In this document: piece after piece, positions 59,926 to 64,000 of the stretch | How the letters are laid out: each line of letters starts with the position of its first letter | How positions within the stretch are numbered: position 1 is the stretch's first letter | Assembly: GCA_019912315.1 (NCBI GenBank) | Contig: JAIOJA010000042.1 | Location: 304,806 to 368,805 of the forward strand | Origin: Planctomycetota bacterium | GTDB taxonomy: Bacteria; Planctomycetota; UBA8742; UBA2392 | Reading direction: 5' to 3' | DNA length: 64,000 nt | Program-made: the position numbers and the translations under genes | Notes under the pieces: model-generated | Database searches by the model: none | What the model was told of the DNA's origin: nothing | What the model saw: the letters and a program-made list of their open reading frames with translations, nothing else

Positions 59926-62160
59926 GTGCACGTTAATCCCGATGAACCGAACCCATCCGAGGAAATCGTCGAAGATGACGACCTCGACCTTGATCTGAGC
60001 GACCTCCAGGACGCACCCGCGCACCGCGAAACCATCCGGGAGCGCCTTCAGCGAGCCGCCAAGCGCCGTACCACCAGGCAGCAGGACAAGAACTGGCATG
60101 ACACACCGGTTGACGTCACGCCCTCGGGGCGCCACGAAGTTGTCGATGAGGATGTACTCGACGACATCTCGCTCGATGACGCTGCCGACGACGGCGAAGT
60201 CGTCGTCACGCCTTCCGGACGACAGCAAGTCGTCGACGAGGACATCGACATCGACGACCTTGACGAGAACAGCCTCGACGCCGCCGATTATTCTTTCCCA
60301 GGCCCGGCCACGCGGATTGACGAGGAGCTTGACCTGGCGGGCATTCCCAAGAGCGAGCCTCTGGCGCCCGGCCCAATCACCATGGCCGCCTTTGATATGG
60401 ACAACAGCGCCCCGCGCAGAGAATCCGACACCGAGAGAATCGAGCCTCCGCGGGCGAACACCGCAGATGCCCTATCCGGGCCGATGACGGCGGCGGCGAT
60501 GGAGATGAATGCCAATGCCATTGAAGCGGGCAACGAAGCGGGCGACACGGAAGCACCCGAAGCGCCGGGGATAACGCTCGATGGCGCATCCATGGGCGAT
60601 CAGGACGTGCTTGGCGGTTCCGGTCCGATGACTCTTGCGTCACAGGAAATGGAATCTGACATCGCGCAAGATGCTGGCACACAAGGCGATAAACTCATTG
60701 GCGGGCAGGGAATTCCCACTGGCGAAACGGACGATTCACTGTTAGATAACACTCCACAACTATCCGACCAGGATGATTTAGAAGCGGTTGCCGCGGGCAA
60801 CGATCGCCCCGAGCGATCCCGCCCTACGCACGACCCGCAGGGTGAACCCGGTTCGACGGAAACGTCGAATGACGACAGGGCTCATTCAGAGGTCGTGTCG
60901 TCAGCCCAGGAAGGGATGGGGCAGATGTCGGAGAACGAAGACGAGCTTGACTTGAACGCGCCCGATGAAGGTGATCAAGAAGCGGGCGAAGTAGACGAAG
61001 AAGTAAGCAGCGAAACGGAATCAGACGAGTTGAACCTGGGTGGTGAGCAGGGCGACTCGAACGACCAGGGTGACTTCGGGGCGGTCTCGGATGAGCCTGA
61101 GTCTGTAGGGCAAAGTGATAGTTATTCTCAACCGGAGGAATCCACCGTGGGTGATGATTCGGGTGCGCCGCTCGGGCGCGGCTTGGACGTGGGAACAGCG
61201 AACCTTGTTGCTTCCCGCATGGATGAAGAAGGCGGCATCGAGTTCTTCCCTGCACGCAACTCCTTTCTGGACGTGCCGGAAGACCCGTACACCCTCAAGA
61301 TGCTGAAGGGACAGGGCGTCCCGTACATCAAGCGGGATAATAAACTCTTCATCATTGGTGAAGACGCCTTCGAACTGGCGAACATCTTCAACCGCGAAAT
61401 GCGCCGTCCCATGAAGAACGGGCTGATCAGCCCGACCGATGTGGACGCGATGCCCATGGAAGTTGAATTGTTCAAAAAGATTCTCGGCCCGCCCCGCGCG
61501 GACGGTGAGGTGGTTTACTACTCGGTGCCGGCTGACCCGGTGGACTCAACGATGAACATCGTGTACCACACGAACATCGTAAACGGTCTGCTGGATCGCC
61601 TTGGCTACCGCGGCACGCCCTTCAACGAAGGTCTGGCGGTGGTGTTCAGTGAACTCGGTGACGACGACTTCACCGGCATCGGCATCAGCTGCGGCGGCGG
61701 TATGGTAAACGTCTGCGTGGCGTTCCGTTCCATGCCGGTTGTCAGCTTCTCGACATCCAAGGGCGGCGACTGGATCGACCAGCAGGCCGCGCAGGTAATG
61801 GGTTGCGCCGCCAGCAAGATCACGGCGGTCAAGGAACGCGGCGTGGACATCAACGCCCCGAAGACGCCCGAAGAAGAAGCAATCGTCATCTACTATCGCC
61901 ACCTGATCAAATACAGCCTCGACAACATCATCAAGAAGTTCGAGAACACAAAAGACATCCCGAACTTCCCGAAGCCGGTACCCATCGCGATTTCCGGCGG
62001 CACAAGCAAGGTCGGCGGCTTTGTCGAAGTCTTCAAGGACGAGTTCAGCAAGCTGGCGAGCCGCTTCCCGATCAAGGTTAGCGACATCCGCCGGGCCGAA
62101 GACCAACTCAACGCCACCAGCAAGGGTTGCCTGCTTGCGGCACTGAGCCACGAGGACTAG
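59926..62160 (+). CDS. Actin-fold ATPase-like protein with 415-residue acidic N-terminal region
   Basis: The C-terminal 330 residues (from about 416) have the actin/Hsp70/MreB plan. Phosphate-1 is RGLDVGTANLVAS (D421). A conserved middle follows, with MPMEVELFKKILG. Phosphate-2 is GIGISCGGGMVNVCV, where MreB has DIGGGTTD, so the aspartate is Ser. Adenosine motif is AISGGTSKVGGF. The N-terminal part is acidic and disordered with two repeat types: VTPSGRxxVVDED (about 63 and 92) and GPxTxAxxxM (149, 185 and 233). A GTG at 59926 is the first start, but a GTG at 61147 with an ideal ribosome-binding site could yield the actin domain alone. It is probably a filament or scaffold protein. Confidence 0.8.
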   Translation: MHVNPDEPNPSEEIVEDDDLDLDLSDLQDAPAHRETIRERLQRAAKRRTTRQQDKNWHDTPVDVTPSGRHEVVDEDVLDDISLDDAADDGEVVVTPSGRQQVVDEDIDIDDLDENSLDAADYSFPGPATRIDEELDLAGIPKSEPLAPGPITMAAFDMDNSAPRRESDTERIEPPRANTADALSGPMTAAAMEMNANAIEAGNEAGDTEAPEAPGITLDGASMGDQDVLGGSGPMTLASQEMESDIAQDAGTQGDKLIGGQGIPTGETDDSLLDNTPQLSDQDDLEAVAAGNDRPERSRPTHDPQGEPGSTETSNDDRAHSEVVSSAQEGMGQMSENEDELDLNAPDEGDQEAGEVDEEVSSETESDELNLGGEQGDSNDQGDFGAVSDEPESVGQSDSYSQPEESTVGDDSGAPLGRGLDVGTANLVASRMDEEGGIEFFPARNSFLDVPEDPYTLKMLKGQGVPYIKRDNKLFIIGEDAFELANIFNREMRRPMKNGLISPTDVDAMPMEVELFKKILGPPRADGEVVYYSVPADPVDSTMNIVYHTNIVNGLLDRLGYRGTPFNEGLAVVFSELGDDDFTGIGISCGGGMVNVCVAFRSMPVVSFSTSKGGDWIDQQAAQVMGCAASKITAVKERGVDINAPKTPEEEAIVIYYRHLIKYSLDNIIKKFENTKDIPNFPKPVPIAISGGTSKVGGFVEVFKDEFSKLASRFPIKVSDIRRAEDQLNATSKGCLLAALSHED
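61134..61149 (+). promoter_or_regulatory. Internal ribosome-binding site and in-frame GTG
   Basis: GGAGGA (61134-61139) stands seven bases before an in-frame GTG (61147-61149). This is exactly at the junction between the acidic region and the actin-fold domain of the preceding entry. No comparable site precedes the GTG at 59926. Initiation here would give a 337-residue protein of MreB size. Confidence 0.5.
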
Positions 62161-62186
62161 AATTTCACGGCTCAAGAACCGTGTAC

Positions 62187-62218
62187 ATGCGCCCGGTTCA
62201 TACCGGGCGCATTTATTT
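62187..62218 (+). terminator. Intrinsic terminator after the actin-like gene
   Basis: ATGCGCCCGGT (62187-62197) pairs with ACCGGGCGCAT (62202-62212) around a 4-base loop, followed by TTATTTA. It lies 26 bases after the actin-like stop. The downstream coiled-coil gene therefore probably has its own promoter. Confidence 0.85.
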
Positions 62219-62243
62219 ACAGGCTACCGTACGGTGATGCAGC

Positions 62244-62858
62244 ATGGCTGACCTTGCGAAACTGGCAAACCTTTCCAAACGCCTCAAGTCTTCGACGCCG
62301 AAGGTAAATGAGGAGCAATCCAATCTCGGGTCACCGATGTCGGCGACCGAGGACGACGACGCGCCCATCGGTGCATCGCCGCCCCCGGCAGCCGCACCCG
62401 TGTCCTCAGCACCGACCGTCTCGTCCGGCGGCGGTGGTGGTGGCGGACCGGCCAAGGTCACCGTGAACATGGACCTGGGTCCCGTCACGGAAATGCTGGG
62501 GCGCATTCGCGACGAAATGCGAAGCCTGCGCGAAGAGGTCAGCAAAACCCGTGAGAAGGGCATGAAGGTCTCACTGGCCGACGACGTCACCGAACAGATG
62601 GACCAGATCCTCAAGCATCTCAGCAGCGTCAGCAAGGCCGGGCGCGAACTGACCGAAAAGCTTGTTACCAGCCTGCCCGAGTCCCGCTGGTACGGCGACC
62701 TGCTGAAGCTCGGCACGGAAGTGGGCGAAGGCATTGTGGCAGGCGGTGGCGGTGGAGGTGGCGGCGGAAGCGCCGAAGAGATCAATGCCATCAAGGAACA
62801 ACTCGAGATGCAAAAAACGCAACTCACCGCAATCCTGAGCATCCTGCAACGACGATAG
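62244..62858 (+). CDS. Coiled-coil protein with polyglycine linkers
   Basis: The 204-residue cytoplasmic protein has a short basic N-terminus and a Pro/Ala/Ser-rich linker. Polyglycine tracts lie at about 62-68 and 167-175. Between them is a helical core with heptad pattern (MLGRIRDEMRSLREEVSKTR, DDVTEQMDQILKHLSSVSKA). A C-terminal amphipathic helix (SAEEINAIKEQLEMQKTQLT) suits oligomerisation. It follows the actin-like gene on the same strand, 83 bases away beyond a terminator. Position and shape suggest it may be a partner or regulator of the filament protein, but nothing in its sequence proves this. Not recognised. Confidence 0.7.
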   Translation: MADLAKLANLSKRLKSSTPKVNEEQSNLGSPMSATEDDDAPIGASPPPAAAPVSSAPTVSSGGGGGGGPAKVTVNMDLGPVTEMLGRIRDEMRSLREEVSKTREKGMKVSLADDVTEQMDQILKHLSSVSKAGRELTEKLVTSLPESRWYGDLLKLGTEVGEGIVAGGGGGGGGGSAEEINAIKEQLEMQKTQLTAILSILQRR

Positions 62859-62985
62859 TCCCAAGAGTCCACAGTCCAAGAGTCGCGCTTGCCGCGACTC
62901 TTGCTTTTGAAGGGACTCTCCGTCAAATTCATCGTGCTCCGCACTCGTCCGGACACCGCACCATGGACGCTTGGACTTTGGGACT
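62857..62985. repeat. Inverted repeat, CCCAAGAGTCCA family
   Basis: AGTCCCAAGAGTCCACAGTC and CAAGAGTC (62857-62884) face TGGACGCTTGGACTTTGGGA (from 62964) in reverse complement. The element fills the gap between the coiled-coil gene and lpxA and encloses the hairpin terminator at 62878. Same style as the other intergenic families. Confidence 0.65.
62878..62909 (+). terminator. Intrinsic terminator after the coiled-coil gene
   Basis: AAGAGTCGCG (62878-62887) pairs with CGCGACTCTT (62893-62902) over a 5-base loop, followed by GCTTTT. It lies 19 bases after the stop at 62858. Confidence 0.75.
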
Positions 62986-62988
62986 GAA

Positions 62989-63777
62989 ATGATCCACCCC
63001 ACCGCCATCATCGACTCGGCAGCGCAGATCGACCCAAGCGCCGAGATTGCCCCCTACGGCGTCATCGGCGCCGACGTCGTGATCGGCGCGCGCACCAAGA
63101 TCGGCCCGCACACCGTAATTGAGGGCCCCACGACAATCGGCGCGGACAACCGCGTCGGCAATCACTGCAGTCTTGGCGCCCCGCCCCAGGACCTTGGCTA
63201 CAAAGGCGAGCCGACAAAACTTGTAATCGGCGATCGCAACTTCCTGGGCGACTACGTTCAGATTTCCCGCGGGACACTGAAGACCGATGCAAAAACCACG
63301 GTCGTCGGCAACGACAACTTTCTGATGGCCTACTGCCACGTGGGCCATGATTGCGTTGTGGGTGACCGGGTGATCGCAGCCAATGCAGTGCAACTTGCGG
63401 GGCACGTGACCGTGGAAGACCGTGTCGTGTTTGGCGGCCTGGTCGCGATTCACCAGTATGCGCGGGTAGGCAAACTGGCGATGGTCAGCGGCGGCAGCGT
63501 TACCAGCCACGACATCCCCCCCTATGTCCGGGTTGCCGGCTACGGCTGCGCTGTGTACGGGCTCAATCTGGTCGGAATGGAACGCGGCGGGGTCGAACGC
63601 GACGCGATCAAACGTTTGCGCGAGGCGTACAAAGTGCTGTTCCGCCAGCCCGGCAAGCTCGAAGATCTGCTCGCCAGACTCGAGACGGAATTTGCCGACA
63701 GTGCCGAAGCCATGCACTGGGTGAAGTTCTTCCGGGAATCCAAACGCGGCGTGGTTCGCGACCGCGAAGCCAAGTAG
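62989..63777 (+). CDS. lpxA: UDP-N-acetylglucosamine acyltransferase (LpxA-type)
   Basis: LpxA transfers a 3-hydroxyacyl chain to UDP-GlcNAc, the first step of lipid A synthesis. The 262-residue protein (ATG 62989) is a left-handed beta helix of hexapeptide repeats (IHPTAIIDSAAQIDPSAEIA). The catalytic segment MAYCHVGHDCVVGDRVIAAN contains the conserved His-x-x-His-Asp. LAGHVTVEDRVVFGGLVAIH, SHDIPPYVRVAGYG and the VYGLNLVGMERGGV hinge to the helical C-terminus match LpxA rather than LpxD. It indicates an outer membrane with lipid A. No lpxB, lpxC or fabZ is adjacent inside the window. Confidence 0.95.
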   Translation: MIHPTAIIDSAAQIDPSAEIAPYGVIGADVVIGARTKIGPHTVIEGPTTIGADNRVGNHCSLGAPPQDLGYKGEPTKLVIGDRNFLGDYVQISRGTLKTDAKTTVVGNDNFLMAYCHVGHDCVVGDRVIAANAVQLAGHVTVEDRVVFGGLVAIHQYARVGKLAMVSGGSVTSHDIPPYVRVAGYGCAVYGLNLVGMERGGVERDAIKRLREAYKVLFRQPGKLEDLLARLETEFADSAEAMHWVKFFRESKRGVVRDREAK

Positions 63778-63944
63778 CCCCTGCCCGCTAATTGCCTCTC
63801 GCAATGGTCGCAAAGTGCGCAAAACCCCGGCAGGGGCGACATGGGCCGACTATTTCAAGATAATCGGATCGGCCCCGCATAAGGCTTTCCGGTCAGCGGA
63901 CACTCGATCAAGACAAATTCGAGCGACGGTTTTGCGACATCGAA

Positions 63945-64000
63945 CGGAGTAAGTAAGGGGGAAAGGCAAACCCCGAAACCCGGGACGCAGAACTCGCATG
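63945..64000 (+). promoter_or_regulatory. Probable cyclic-di-GMP-I (GEMM) riboswitch, cut by window end
   Basis: AAAGGCAAACC followed by CCGAAACCC and GGGACGCAGAAC matches the core of the cyclic-di-GMP-I aptamer. That core has a GGCAAACC strand, a short GNRA-type hairpin and a GGGACGCAAAGC strand, with correct order and spacing. The P1b stem here is short, and AAAGC reads GAAC. The second half of the aptamer and the controlled gene lie beyond the window. The gap 63778-63944 before it holds a GCCCCTGCC/GGCAGGGGC inverted repeat. Confidence 0.55.

Overview
The window is GC-rich, densely coded bacterial chromosome of a Gram-negative organism (LpxA, a KdsC-like phosphatase, RseP, many lipoprotein and Sec signal peptides). 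Lineage is inference only. Secreted sulfatase/phosphodiesterase-like proteins, TPR and helix-turn-helix/TPR regulators, an FHA protein, an RNase E/G with a histone H1-like tail and dispersed inverted-repeat families fit a Planctomycetota-like environmental bacterium best. There is no rRNA, CRISPR array, prophage or intact insertion sequence.

Layout. 1-2.6 kb: end of a membrane protein, then on the minus strand an ECF sigma factor, a methyltransferase whose start codon lies in a long hairpin, and rsmG. 2.6-4.7 kb: a thiolase behind two TetR-type palindromes, then a frameshifted DUF433/DUF5615 toxin-antitoxin pair. 4.8-12.7 kb: a lipoprotein coupled to a membrane-embedded phosphodiesterase-like protein, an AAA+ regulator with an altered GAFTGA loop, a PmbA/TldE homologue, a gene fossil and a large TPR protein. 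12.8-17.9 kb: a secreted PNGase F-like protein, an LspA-like protein lacking a catalytic Asp, a repeat block with an alkaline-phosphatase fossil, sat and rnhC. 18-26 kb: a DUF2344 protein and an RNase E/G behind a structured leader, then two secreted proteins. 26-34 kb: a FolD homologue lacking the cyclohydrolase lysine, TPR proteins, tRNA-His, an HTH/TPR regulator, and a secreted protein with a Gly-Cys-TM-Arg sorting tail.

34-54 kb: a precorrin-2 dehydrogenase-argC pair, rseP, a sulfatase-fold protein, a TIM-barrel protein, TatC with a large periplasmic insertion, a KdsC-like phosphatase, a metallopeptidase-like lipoprotein with a broken zinc motif, an FHA protein, aspS, a CruF-like protein and two secreted alpha/beta hydrolases. 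54-64 kb: tilS, a CoA-binding protein, a flavin reductase, and a three-gene unit of lipoprotein, 35-residue basic protein and alr. Then come a zinc-ribbon membrane protein, an actin-fold protein with a 415-residue acidic N-terminus, a coiled-coil protein, lpxA, and at the very end a probable cyclic-di-GMP-I riboswitch cut by the window edge.

Themes. Several proteins keep a family fold but have lost or altered a catalytic residue (LspA-like, FolD, sulfatase-like, HEWAS lipoprotein, GAYTSA regulator, actin-like). Several housekeeping proteins carry large extra domains (RNase E/G, TatC, the phosphodiesterase). At least five families of short inverted repeats sit in the gaps between genes. The strongest candidates for something undescribed are the actin-like/coiled-coil locus, the TatC insertion, the RNase E/G architecture and the FolD variant.
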